A stretch of DNA of 64,000 nt from Volvox africanus (lineage: Eukaryota; Chlorophyta; Chlorophyceae; Chlamydomonadales; Volvocaceae), in the NCBI GenBank assembly GCA_030268105.1, contig BSDZ01000080.1:2087001-2151000 (forward strand), written 5' to 3'. A program made the position numbers and the translations under genes. Numbering within the stretch: position 1 is the first letter of the stretch; the number at the start of each line of letters is the position of its first letter. The notes under the pieces are model-generated. The model saw nothing but the letters and a program-made list of their open reading frames with translations, was not told the origin of the DNA and made no database searches. Positions 11,501-21,800 of the stretch are shown one piece after another.

Positions 11501-14138
11501 CGTCGCTACCGGGCCCGTTGCTATCGCTGCTGCACAGGATATCGTGTTGCCGCCACTTCTCAACGCGGACGAGCCCATCGTCTTCTCGCCGCTACACGTG
11601 CTCAATCGCAGACACAAGGAGCGCACGCGCGGGCTTTTCTTCGCGGGTGAGGGGGTGATGGATATTCATCCAAGGTCATGGGCTCGTGAGGGTTCTTGGC
11701 GTCGCGGTCGGGAAATCGCGGTGTGCTTTTACTTCAGAAGCGGTAATTGCCATGTTGAGAACTCAATTAGTGGTTTTGTCAATATTGCACCACGGCAAGT
11801 CCCTCCTCTGGTCTTCCCGCAGCCTATGTCGGGGCCAACCAGGCACGCACTTCCGTTTATCCGGCGGTGTTGGTGACGACGCCATTAATACACACGCATC
11901 AACACACATACACATCAATACACACACATTCATACGCAAATATCCACGCCATAGTCCAGCTTTGGCTTTAGGAAACATTTTGTGATTTAAACCTTGGAGC
12001 TTGATCTGGGCCTTTTTCTGGATTCCCAGGCACTGCTGCTGTCCTGTTGGAGCGTTCTGCTCTGTCCCCATGACGTGAATGTTCAACTCTCTTTCTTATT
12101 CCAACCCCCAAGGCGCTCTTCCCCGAATCCGCCTTCCCCCGCCCTCTAGGACGTATCTGCGGGGACGGCAAGGTACCGCATCAAGGACGCTGTGAGGACA
12201 CTCGGAGCTCATTCAGTGGAAACACACGGCAGAGGGTACGGGATACACGGATGTACAATTATAAGGATGGATGCTCATTCCAGAATGTTGCTGGAATTGA
12301 CTGACGCAATACATCGCTTCTCGATGATGATGGTGATGACGATGAACCAGGATTTTAAACTTATGACCAACGAAACCAAATTTCTTGATGCATTCTAACG
12401 ATATCGGTTGGCAGGTTTCGATGCATCACTGGAACCGCACCGGCTGGACGGTCGCCACTCATGTCAAGGCCTACACCTCAGCGCTCTCCTCCCACACCTT
12501 CTGCCTGTCCCCCAGCGGCGGCACTTATGGTAGACGGAGCGTGCAGGCGTTGTTGATGGGCTGTGTGCCTGTGCTGCTAGGGGATGGCCTCCATCAGCCA
12601 TTTGAGCCCGAGGTTGACTGGTCGCAGTTTGCAGTCCGGGTGCCTGAACAGGACATCCCCGACCTGCATCATGTGCTGGACGCAATCAATGAGACCACGA
12701 TTGAGGAGCTGCAGGTGAGCAGCAGGATCAGGTTCCAGTTCCGGTGCCAGATCAGACTGCATGCAAGAGCGTCTTCAAGTCGCCGTTGGGCACCTTCACG
12801 ACCTGGCCAACGAAGGAACGGTTGACGCCAATTAATTAGATTCTAAGTCTGACAGTATGTGTGTGTGGTTTCTCCTGGGCGTCCGCTCGCAGGGGCGGTT
12901 ATGGTGCGCGGCCCAGCACATGTACTACAGCACTACCTTCGGGGAGGTGATGGGCGAAGACGGTCGTTTTGGTGAGATTATGTTTTAGGGGTTGGGAGTG
13001 CGGAACGAGCACAACGTAATTATCATCTGCCCTAGTACCTCGGCGCCTGCGATTATAATGAACCCGTCAGTTATCAACCTGGTCAGTCGGCCACTCGAAA
13101 TGCCCCGCAATTCGTTCTGTTCGGCTGCTGAATTCGCTCACTCGTCTTTTGTTGGGGCCTTTCACCTCACTCACTCATTCCTCGCTTGCTCTTCCAGCAG
13201 CAGAGAGCCGTACCCTGTCTCACTCTTTGCAGTATATATTTCTCATATACTGCTTGACCTGTGAGATTACTACTACTCACATCTACCACCATCAGTTATA
13301 CATGACAGTGTGCAAGCCTGCATGTGAATTCGTAGCACGTGACGGATGTAGACGGATGTCCTGATGAAGGAATACGTACTCTCGATATGATGCCGGCGCT
13401 GAGGATGCTAATAATGATGGTGCAGATGCATTCGAGACGTTGATGGAGATTCTCCGTATGCGGCGGGACCACCCCGAACTGGACCCGCGGGAGTACGTCC
13501 TGAGGGACATCAACTTCGCCGATTTCATGAACTGCAAGTTGGGTAAGAACTGCCCCAGGCGCAGACACACGGTGGGGGTGGGGCCCATGTATCCGAGTGG
13601 TGTATGAATTTGCGATTGAATGTGGCAGCAGCCTTTGTCGAAAGTATTTGGAAATGCAGTAGTCCCGTAAGTCAGTCCCGCAGGGTGCTTCGAAAGAGGT
13701 AAAAGTTAGGACTCTCGGGAGAGGGGAGGTATTGATGCGGATACTTCCAGATGAGGCCCCTAATTGGCCTCCGGGTCATGCACTGACCCATAAAGTCGTG
13801 TTGCTACTTGCGCCATCCTTACCGGGAAAGGCCCGGCCGCCTTCGAAGCAACCCCTTGCTTAATTGCCGGTGACTCACCCACATGTGCTTGACTTGATTC
13901 CGCTCCCCTCCTCTCCCCGCATCTGCTCTGCTTGGGGATAGCGCCCAAGGGCGGGCGCGTGCCACTCTGTTCTCAGAACCGCTTGATTAAGGCCGCTGAC
14001 GAGCCAAGACTGCGGCCCTGCCGGAATCAGTACCCCGGCCTGCCCATGCGGAGCATGCACATGTTCTACAGCTGGCCGGGGGGAGCCGTGTGCGGTCAGA
14101 ACGGGGTAGTTGCGACTTGCCCACGAAGCTGGATTTGA
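8565..14138 (+). CDS. EGF-like/exostosin-family (GT47) glycosyltransferase, complete
   Basis: Twelve exons: 8565-8704, 9037-9218, 9751-9886, 10461-10480, 10744-10959, 11107-11237, 11538-11646, 12150-12235, 12415-12714, 12893-12971, 13426-13542, 13942-14138. All junctions are GT-AG and in phase, giving 570 aa. The ATG at 8565 was chosen because it opens a signal peptide (five Tyr, then LFFLVLQLLARAGTSFA). EGF-like Cys clusters follow (CEPKCFEHGTC; CECPLLWYGLTC; CLNSCHDRGSC...CNC). The exostosin domain carries KIYVYELPP, RTADGDSADFFFIPL, PWWD, THWGLHR, LPPLLNADEPIVFSPLH and LFFAGRICGD. It continues with HHWNRTGW, FCLSPSGGTYGRRSVQALL, GCVPVLLGDG and PFEPEVDWSQFAVRVPE, the nucleotide-sugar-binding half of GT47. 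A Cys-containing tail ends at TGA 14138. Likely a Golgi or secreted glycan polymerase for the algal matrix; the substrate is unknown. Exon 4 is a 20-nt micro-exon. Confidence 0.88.
10157..10194. repeat. Perfect 18-bp inverted repeat with 2-nt centre (hairpin) in GT47 intron 3
   Basis: GTGAGGGCTACATAAAGG is followed by TT and then by its exact reverse complement. It lies in the intron between 9886 and 10461, about 265 nt upstream of the 20-nt micro-exon. It would form a near-perfect stem-loop in RNA or a cruciform in DNA. Confidence 0.95.
10548..10632. repeat. GC/GT-rich dinucleotide tract in intron
   Basis: (GC)n passing into interrupted (GT)n within GT47 intron 4. A Z-DNA-prone alternating purine-pyrimidine tract; non-coding. 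Confidence 0.8.
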
Positions 14139-14945
14139 TGGAGGACCCGCGGCTGAATTGATCCAGGCGACGTAATCTTAACAACGAACGTAATTCTGGT
14201 GCATGAACAAATGCGTGGTCACGAGATGTGTAGAAGAAGTTTTTAAAAGGCGACACGCAGGATAAACTGTAGACCCGTGTGCCTGAACTGCGTGTCTGGA
14301 CTGCGAGGTGCTGCCACATAACACTATGCCAACTTACACCGAATAAGCCGAAGATATCTCTCAGCCGCTGTTGGTCATTGAAGAATAAGAATTGGAGAGT
14401 AAACGATGAAGCACATCGTTTGCCACCTACCCTCACCATATTCCAAACCCAAGGATCCACCGGTTCATCAGCAATTCACCCAACAACATATTGTCAGAGG
14501 CGAAAAGGCCTATATGTACGGATTAGTCTAATCTCACAGTGTTGTCCGTCGTCATGATACCAGCACACCTAAACAGCTGATCATGGTTACGGTTGTTCGG
14601 AACGCAACATGCAGTGTCTAGCCTGCCCTCCATGCGTCAGTCCACGTGAAAATGTCTGCACTGATCACTCCCGCACCATCTGCCTCAAATCAAGCCGTAA
14701 ATTTGTTACTCATATGTTAGATATTGGTAGTTAAACGGTCTTATTCTTAAAATGGAACAGGTTATGTCCAAGAATGTTTTCCTCCAGCCAAGGTGCCAGC
14801 ACCCCACCTACAGCCCACCTGCGCCTCGCCCCATAACCTGCATCCCAGGAGAGGCACAAGGTCCCCCATTGTCCTGCCGAGTAACCCCCACAGCCACCCA
14901 CAGGCGCTGTCTAGGGGTATGCTGCAACATGCTCAAGGAGCGACC
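14139..14945. other. Convergent 3' intergenic region
   Basis: About 800 bp between the convergent GT47 and UBE2S-type genes, presumably their 3' UTRs. A TTACA (TGTAA on the minus strand) at about 14334 could serve the minus-strand gene. No further coding exon was recognised. Confidence 0.5.
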
Positions 14946-15902
14946 TTACAAACGCTTGAGGCCCTTCTTCACCTTTGCCATTGTGCTCGTGGCCCCACCA
15001 GCTGCAACGCTTTTGCTTTGGTCCGATTTCGCTTTTTTAAGCGTTGGCGAAGCGCCCTCTGTCCCTCCGTCCTTCTCCTTCTTGGATGTATCCGAGCTGC
15101 TAGTCCCGCCCGCGTTCGCACCGCTCGTCGTGAGCGGCGTGGGCGTAGGCCGCTTCGCCATGCTCATCCCGTGGATGCTTGTCATCAGCCGCGCACGTTT
15201 GTCATATTCGTCATAGTCCTCCAGTAGGAGCTTGCCCGCCTCCTCGTTTAGGGCCGAGTCGGGGAAAGGCTGAATGAGGAGGCATCGGATAACCTGGCAG
15301 GGTAGGGGCCACAAGTTTGATAAGCGAAGTGTTGGGAGTGCATGCCAAGCATACGTTCACAAGACAGCAACGTGACTTATGAGATATTCACGCCTGAAAG
15401 AATGATACTCAACAACCTTTTTTCCTCAAAACGCAGCATGTATGTATAGTCGAACACCGCTATTCACGTGCGGTCAAAGTCCTCAAAACCTCGAACGTAA
15501 CGTGTACCTCCATACAAGAAGCCCCAAATGAAAATAGCCCTCCAAACTATGGCCATAGCCTTCGTCAGGGCTCACCATAAAGACGTGCCGCAACGTTGTC
15601 TCACTTGTCCAGTCACGCTTAAGCACGTTCACACAAATGTCACCGCTTGTGGAGACGTTCGGATGGAACACCTTCGTAATGAAGAAGCCTTTCGGCGGTG
15701 ACGATGGAAAGTCTGCCGGCAGTGTAAGCCGCATCCGGAACACACCGCTTTCAAAGGGCGTTCCTTGTGGGCCATCAAGCTCTGCTTGTATATCTGTCAA
15801 GTTCTGCTCGTTGATGAAGACCCGAATGCCTTCCGCAGGGTTAGCGATAAGGTCTTGCAGCTCTCTGGTGAGCCGCTTCAGAACTTGCGCCGACAGCTCC
15901 AT
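14946..15902 (-). CDS. UBE2S: Ubiquitin-conjugating enzyme E2 S type (UBE2S/UBC22)
   Basis: E2 enzyme that elongates Lys11-linked ubiquitin chains, acting with the anaphase-promoting complex in animals; the Arabidopsis counterpart is UBC22. Two exons, 15902-15576 and 15293-14946, join in phase 0 to give 224 aa. The ATG at 15902 begins [15 protein letters not shown], the E2 helix 1. The UBC fold shows [10 protein letters not shown], the HPN motif (about residues 80-82), and the catalytic Cys90 in [12 protein letters not shown], the signature of the E2S subfamily. The fold ends with [17 protein letters not shown] Ser/Thr/Lys-rich tail finishes in KKGLKRL, resembling the LRRL end with which human UBE2S docks on the APC/C. 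The frame upstream of this ATG, open from 16037, is taken as 5' UTR. Identification is strong; the K11 specificity is inferred from the family. Confidence 0.93.
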
Positions 15903-16255
15903 GCTTCCGGCTGAGAAGCAGCAACGCGAACACTTAACTTGAAAGGTATGCTTTTCACGTGAGAACTCTAGTACCTCGTCCCCCTGGTCATTAGATGAAG
16001 CTATGCTTTCAGAGAGCAAGGACAAAGGTGTATGCACGTCTTCAGAACGTTTGCTGTAGATGTTCTTGTGATTCTGCTGAAATATAATTGAATTGTGATT
16101 TTGGCACTCTGGTGTCTTTGACCCACAGGATCATCAGTTCCAAAGGACTTGTACGTACAGTACAAGGAGTCATAATAGGACAATCTGATGAAGATGTCTT
16201 CTGTCGCCAATTCCTGAAATTGATAACTTACACTTCTTTACGGGAAACATCTAAA
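15903..16255. promoter_or_regulatory. Divergent promoter between UBE2S-type and plastid repeat-protein genes
   Basis: 353 bp separate the two start codons (15902 minus, 16256 plus). The interval is AT-richer than the flanking exons and must hold both 5' UTRs. Confidence 0.5.
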
Positions 16256-17858
16256 ATGCAGCTTCACCACGGCCGAGCTTCCTTCCAACCCCAGCGAGCA
16301 AGGGCTCGGAGCCTGATCGTTGCAAAGGCGTCAAAGCAGCATAATGTCGCATTCCATGGTGCAGTAGCAGGCGTTGTGTTGGGCATGGTGAGAGAATGCA
16401 GTTATCTTGCGTTTCGGGAACGAAAGCACAAGGAGTCTCTATGATCTCCATTTTTGATGCAGCTTTAGTGTCTGATATATTATCGCTTTTGCTATGGATA
16501 GTCCTGATCCTCAGATGATCATGGGTATCTTCAACCTAATTCAAATCGTGTTGGCCGCACCCGGCAGGGCCTGTATGGAGCCCCGCTGTCCCTGGCAAGC
16601 GATTACTTGGATAGTATCGCCCGTGAGCAGGAGCTACTGTCTATCGTTCGGGCCCGCAACTCACAAGTAAGAGAGGCCGGCAGGCCCACGTGTCTTGCAT
16701 TTTCCTCGCTAAATGCGGGCTAGATTAGACAGCCACACATATCTTGAATAAAGGCACTGCATCCAAACATACTCCTTAGCTATGACTAAACACTCTTTTC
16801 CTACTCTCCCTGCTGCCCCTCGCTGGCCAACGACAGCGACCTGCATACTCTCGCCCTTCTATATACGTCGGGCCCGTCTTCTCTCCCGTATCATTGAGCG
16901 ACTTCTTATGAGTATTTTATTTTTTTCCCTTGGATTCCCCTTAACAGGGCGCTGTCGAGGCCCCGGCCACCCTGGACACTACAAAGGTTGAGGAGCCCGC
17001 TCCTATTGCGAAGGCGGCAACCCCTCCATCCGTACCACAGCTTGAGCCGCTGGCGGTGGTGGAGGCGCCGCCGGCTCCTGAGCCGCTGGCGGTGGTGGAG
17101 ACACCGCCGGCTCCTGAGCCGCTGGCGGTGGTGGAGGCGCCGCTGGCTCCTGTGCCACTGGCGGTGGTGGAGGCGCCGCCAGCTCCTGAGCCGCTGGCTT
17201 CCGCTGTTGTAGAGGAGCTTACAGAGGCCAAGGCTGCGCCCGTGGCAGTGGAGGAGGCCGTTGTTGTCCCTTCGGCGGTTGAGGCGCCAGTAGTGGTCGA
17301 AGTGGTGGTAGTTCCTGAGGTGGTTGCTGACCCAGCCCCGACCGCGATCCCCATCGCGCCTGCCCCTACGGCCCCCACGCCAGCGCCAGCCTCCCCAGTA
17401 CCCGCTTCAGGTGAGGTGTTGTCTCAGCTGCCAATCCCCCTTCGCGTGCATGACATGTTCGGCCGTGCGGCGTTTGCCTTGTCACGCTTTCTTCGTTAGT
17501 CCTTCTAGCATCAGCACATGAGAATAATTATGGGTTCTCCTGTGAAATCCTGACCACTTACACGCAAGACTGGAGATTTCGCACCTGCGACGTAACCTAA
17601 CCTACATGATTGGCCTCGTCATTGAACGCATGTTTCGGTTGCCTTGCTACCGTCTACGCAGGAAACACCTTGTTGATTGTGGGTGCTGCAGTTGTGGGCA
17701 TTGGTGCAGTTGCCGTCCTGGGCAGCAACAACGCTGCTAGCACGGAGGTCCCCGCGGCGCCGGTTGTGGCCTCCCCGCCGCCCGCTGTCGTACCGCCTGT
17801 AGCCCCTCCCGCCGCTGCGGCAGAGAAGCCTACTACCGAGGGCACAGGAGCGCAATAG
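16256..17858 (+). CDS. Plastid-targeted Pro/Ala/Val-repeat protein with C-terminal membrane segment
   Basis: I do not recognise the family. Exons 16256-16387, 16568-16666, 16948-17410 and 17662-17858 join with matching phases (0,0,1), giving 296 aa. The N-terminus (MQLHHGRASFQPQRARARS, then LIVAKAS) looks like a chloroplast transit peptide with a VAKAS-type cleavage region. Exon 2 encodes an amphipathic stretch (GLYGAPLSLASDYLDSIARE). Exon 3 carries four tandem copies of a 12-13-residue unit, EPLAVVEAPPAP, followed by Val/Glu/Ala/Pro-rich sequence. Exon 4 supplies one hydrophobic helix (LLIVGAAVVGIGAVAVLG) and an Ala/Pro tail ending GTGAQ. This suggests a thylakoid or envelope anchor with an extended linker. 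If intron 3 is retained, translation ends at TAG 17497-17499 (260 aa) without the membrane segment. Confidence 0.7.
17044..17199 (+). repeat. Coding minisatellite, four copies of a ~39-nt unit
   Basis: Tandem units encoding EPLAVVEAPPAP and variants (ETPPAP, EAPLAP), with CTGGCGGTGGTGGAG as the conserved core. Differences between copies are single substitutions, so this is a recent in-frame expansion within exon 3 of the plastid repeat-protein gene. Confidence 0.9.
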
Positions 17859-17936
17859 GTTCTTCGCTGCTTGTGCTTGAGGTCTTGCTTTGCTTGGAGG
17901 GAGGAACATGATAAGAATACTTGTGAGCCAGTTATG

Positions 17937-17941
17937 TTACA
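17937..17941 (-). other. TGTAA polyadenylation signal candidate
   Basis: Volvocine/Chlamydomonas poly(A) motif, reading TTACA on the plus strand, about 106 nt past the stop of the 152-aa ORF. Confidence 0.45.
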
Positions 17942-18046
17942 GTGATCCGTTGGTATAAAGTATTGTCATCGGAATGGCTGGCTTTTGAAGAACGGGGTGG
18001 TGGCACTTGATAACACGCGTTCCATATTTTATTATGGTCACATTTG

Positions 18047-18505
18047 TCATCGAGGTAGCCCCATTAGCATCATGTAGTGTGCTTCACTCGCACCAGAGAA
18101 TCCTTTAGCTGCCAAGTTAATATCAGGGGTGGGTCGAAGCTTCTCCGAAGGAGGTGGCATATTCGGGGCAACAGTTGTCCCTCGTTCTTCGTTCCGTTGC
18201 GCCAGATGCGGACGGGATAACGATGCAATCGGTTTCAACATTTTAATCGATGATTGCATGTAGCTACTTGGCGATTTGAAGAAGTCGGGCCAGGCGTGAG
18301 ACACGATGCGCAAGCCTGCCGCGAGGCCTTTCGCGCAACTGCAGGTTGGAATAGGACTGAGACGAATGCCTTGAAGGACAGTAATAGCGACCTTGTCCAT
18401 GAAGTATGATGTCGCGCTCTTGTACCAACCTGCTAAAGCTAGTTTAAGCAGCCTTGGCATGCGTCCTTTCACTTCATTCAAGTTAGTCTCGGATAATGCA
18501 AACAA
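18047..18505 (-). CDS. Uncharacterised single-exon ORF, 152 aa
   Basis: I do not recognise this protein. The ATG is at 18505 and the TGA at 18047. It has a basic N-terminal half with a possible amphipathic helix (RMPRLLKLALAGWYKSATSY), a short CSC motif (IPTCSCAKG), and a Pro/Ser-rich C-terminal half. A TGTAA signal on the minus strand at 17941-17937, about 106 nt past the stop, is at the right distance for an algal polyadenylation site and supports transcription. Codon use is less GC-biased than in the neighbouring genes, so it could still be a chance frame or the last exon of a longer gene. Confidence 0.4.
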   Translation of the reverse strand: MFALSETNLNEVKGRMPRLLKLALAGWYKSATSYFMDKVAITVLQGIRLSPIPTCSCAKGLAAGLRIVSHAWPDFFKSPSSYMQSSIKMLKPIASLSRPHLAQRNEERGTTVAPNMPPPSEKLRPTPDINLAAKGFSGASEAHYMMLMGLPR

Positions 18506-18857
18506 TGAGATATGCGCGGCAATTAACTACAATGCAATAAATCGAATCCATAGTCTCGAGTCCGTACGTTTCTCAACTATCCGCCTTATACCATTTCCAA
18601 TCTTGTCATTCTCAGAAGGCTGAGTTTTCAAATGCGAAATCATGCGAATCTGCAATTTTTGCACGACCGTCAACCTCCTATACAACAAGATTTAAACCCT
18701 CACTAGTCAAGAGTTCTTCGCTCCTGCCGCCCGGTTGCCTCCATCCCCTTGCATGTTGCGTCCCTGCCTAGCCCTGCAGCACCGAAGAACACACTCCTCT
18801 CGTCGATTCCTTCGCAATGGTGCCCCCGTACGGCCCTTCTCACTTTCAGGCTCCTCC
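18506..18857. other. Gap between the 152-aa ORF and the ARID-PHD gene
   Basis: About 350 bp downstream of the ARID-PHD stop, taken as its 3' UTR and the possible promoter of the small ORF. No other feature was seen. Confidence 0.4.
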
Positions 18858-21800
18858 TCACGCTGTCCGTTGCCGCTTCACTGCCTCCCCCGCCTCGTGC
18901 TCCCGCGAGCACGATGGGCACACGTACACACGCCCCTGGCCCTGCGCGTAGTCCTTGAAAGCCCCAATGCCTGGACGCTTATCGCAGGAGAAGTGCGCCC
19001 AGTTCTCGCAGGCGTCACAGCACACCCAGTCTGACGACACCGTGTCGCCGCCGTTACACAAAACGCAGCGGTCCAAGGTTACATCCTCCGGGTGCGCCAC
19101 TTCGTACTCCCACAGGTAGTTCTGGTAGTGCCGTTTGAGGGCGTTGCCCACTCCCGTTTGCTTGTTGGTCTCCGTCCAGTTACGCATCCGGGGGAAAACC
19201 TGGCCCATGTGCGTGTTTTCATGTGGGGTTTTTGCGGGAGGAGGCGGGAAGCGATGGGGACGAGGTCTTGCCCCTTTCCCTTTTTTTCTCGTTCCATTTC
19301 CCGTTTAAATTGGAGATCTCGTTTCCTCGTTCCCAGTCAGCGAGAGAGCTCTACATCAGTCAGCAATAATGAAGAGTCGCATTCCCGTGCAGCGCAGTGC
19401 AGCCGACATGAGGAGCTAAAGAGCCATAACTTCCCAGAAGGGAGGCAGAACACAAAAGCCGTGTAACACTTCTGCGTCGGCGCTGTTCTCCCTCCTCCCA
19501 CAGTATGCGCACGCGCGCTATCTCTACCATGTCGATGTCGTTACACCATTCATTTCGAATCTTCCCACCGACGTAACACGCACCCAAGCCCCTACACCCT
19601 GCACCACACATACATACACACATGCATACACATACTACGCGCACAAGCTCACCCGCACACATAGATACGCACTCTCGCTTGTGCGCAAGCAAGGCTCTCT
19701 CAACATCCGCACCTGGCCCTTCCAGTTGATTCCGTTGCCTACTCGGAAGCCTCCGCGCGTGACCACTTCCCGATACAGGCTGAAGAGGTCCAAAGACACG
19801 CCATTGAGCACCGCCTCCGGGAAGCGAGCTCGATCGATGGGCTTACCCCGGAGCAGCGTCAAGAAGTCCACCAGGTCGTCGTAAAACTGCGCCTCCGTAC
19901 ATGAGGACAGTGGAGGCCGTCGACACGTGTAGCCCTGTACGGCATGTGTATGGATGAACAGCCTGGATGTGTGTGCTTGAGGAGGAGTGTATGGCGTATG
20001 GAAGGTACATACACATTGTTTAAAACAAGATGTTACGGCGAAATAGACAGAAAACAAAAGGGGGAGAGGAAGAGTGGCATTCAGGTAATGGCCAGAATTG
20101 GGGTAAAAAAAGGCGCCAAAAGTCAATTGTACTGCGCGACAAGCCGAAAAGCGTAGATTCTTGTAGCACGCACACCAGCACTCACCGGCAGGTCCCCCGT
20201 TAAGTTAGGCCGTTTGTCCGATAGAGGTCCCGCGGGTCGCCCCGGACCTCTGACCCCTGGGTCAGTGGCGCTCACGAAGCCGGTGCCGTCCGTTAAATCG
20301 TCAAGGGTCAAGCCGGCTGCGTCAGAGGCTGCCGGTCCCATTAATTCCTCCCTATCAGCGCCGCCGGCACCGCCGTCAGGACTGTCCGGAGATGCGGCCG
20401 CTGTGGCGGTTGCCGTGCCGTCGCCGGCAGTAGTGGCGGCGGCCGCGCCGCCGCCAGCTAGAAGCTGCAGGTGGCCGTTCAAAGCGTAACCCATCAGTGC
20501 GTCATTCCCGAAGTACGCGCTGCCGCTGGCGGCGGCAGCGGTCAGGTCGAGCGACTCGCTGCCGCCCTGCGGTGGCGGCGCCGCTGGCGATGGCAGCGCC
20601 TCCCCTGTCGCAACTGACAATGGCCCCGGCGCTGGGCCTGAGGCTGTCATTGCAATCGGAGGCCGTGGCGGCGGCGGCGATGCCCAGCTGCCGGCGACAA
20701 GGACGTCGAAGCGCCGTACATCAGCGGCGGTATAGGCCCCGTCCGCCACGTTGCCTACCGCAGCCACACCCAGCGCCGCTAGGCTGTGGTAGCGGTGCTC
20801 CTGCGCATCCGTATGGAGTATAGTGCGAGTCCTTGCCCCGGGCGAACCGCATGGTATGCGAACCGCGTCTTGGGCACCGGATAACGCCCCAAACAGTGTA
20901 AAGCGTGCAACCTCCCCGCTTGAGCATGTGCAGTATGTAGAGGGGAGGCTGTCCTCACGAGCCCTTTCTAGTGTTCTCCTCCTCACACCTGTAAAGTAAC
21001 CGATAAACTAAGCCCCAATCCATACCCCATCCCCTCCTTCGCACCCCTTCCCTGCCACCCTAACCCTCCCCGCAGCACCCACCCTGCACACCGACCGCAG
21101 GACTTCTACCGCCCAGACGCTGGTGACTGCCACCGTGTCCACAACAGGCAAACCTCCCGCCACGGCTTTAGAGCTGCGCGGTGCAGGAAGTGATAGACCC
21201 GGCGGCGGCAGTCGGAACTGCAGACTCACACTGTCTGTCACTAGCGTCATCCTGCGCCAATTCCACATGCGAAGGGGAAGACAACACGTTCACTAACACG
21301 CGATTAAGCGGAACTAATGAGCCGGAAGCGTGTGTAGCTGCGTGCAGATGTGTATAACTGTGTGGTTGAAAGGGCCGCCGACCCCTTGGTAGCCAAACAC
21401 CCCACCCCCAGCCCCACCCGGGCAGCCACTCACACAAGCATAGAGTGGTTCACTATCCAATAGGTGCGCCTCATTTCCACGAAGAGACGTCTGAGCTTAA
21501 CCTAGGGAGCTCAAACCTGACGGGTACCTCTACGCTATCGTAGCCCACCTCAGCGCGTGTTGCACGAGCCCATCATGCTCCAGCACTGAGGGCGGCGCCC
21601 CCAGCACCACCGAGCCCTTAGCGCCACTACACGTCAGGTACTGGCAGCGCACTGCCTGACAGCCACCCGGCAGGGTGCGGGGGAGCTTCTCCAGGGGTGC
21701 CCGGGAGACGAGCTGCGAGCACAGCCGGGGGCAAAGGGTGGTTGGGTGGCTGAAAGTGGGACATTGAAGGTCAAGATATTGTGTGGAAGGTAACGGAGGC

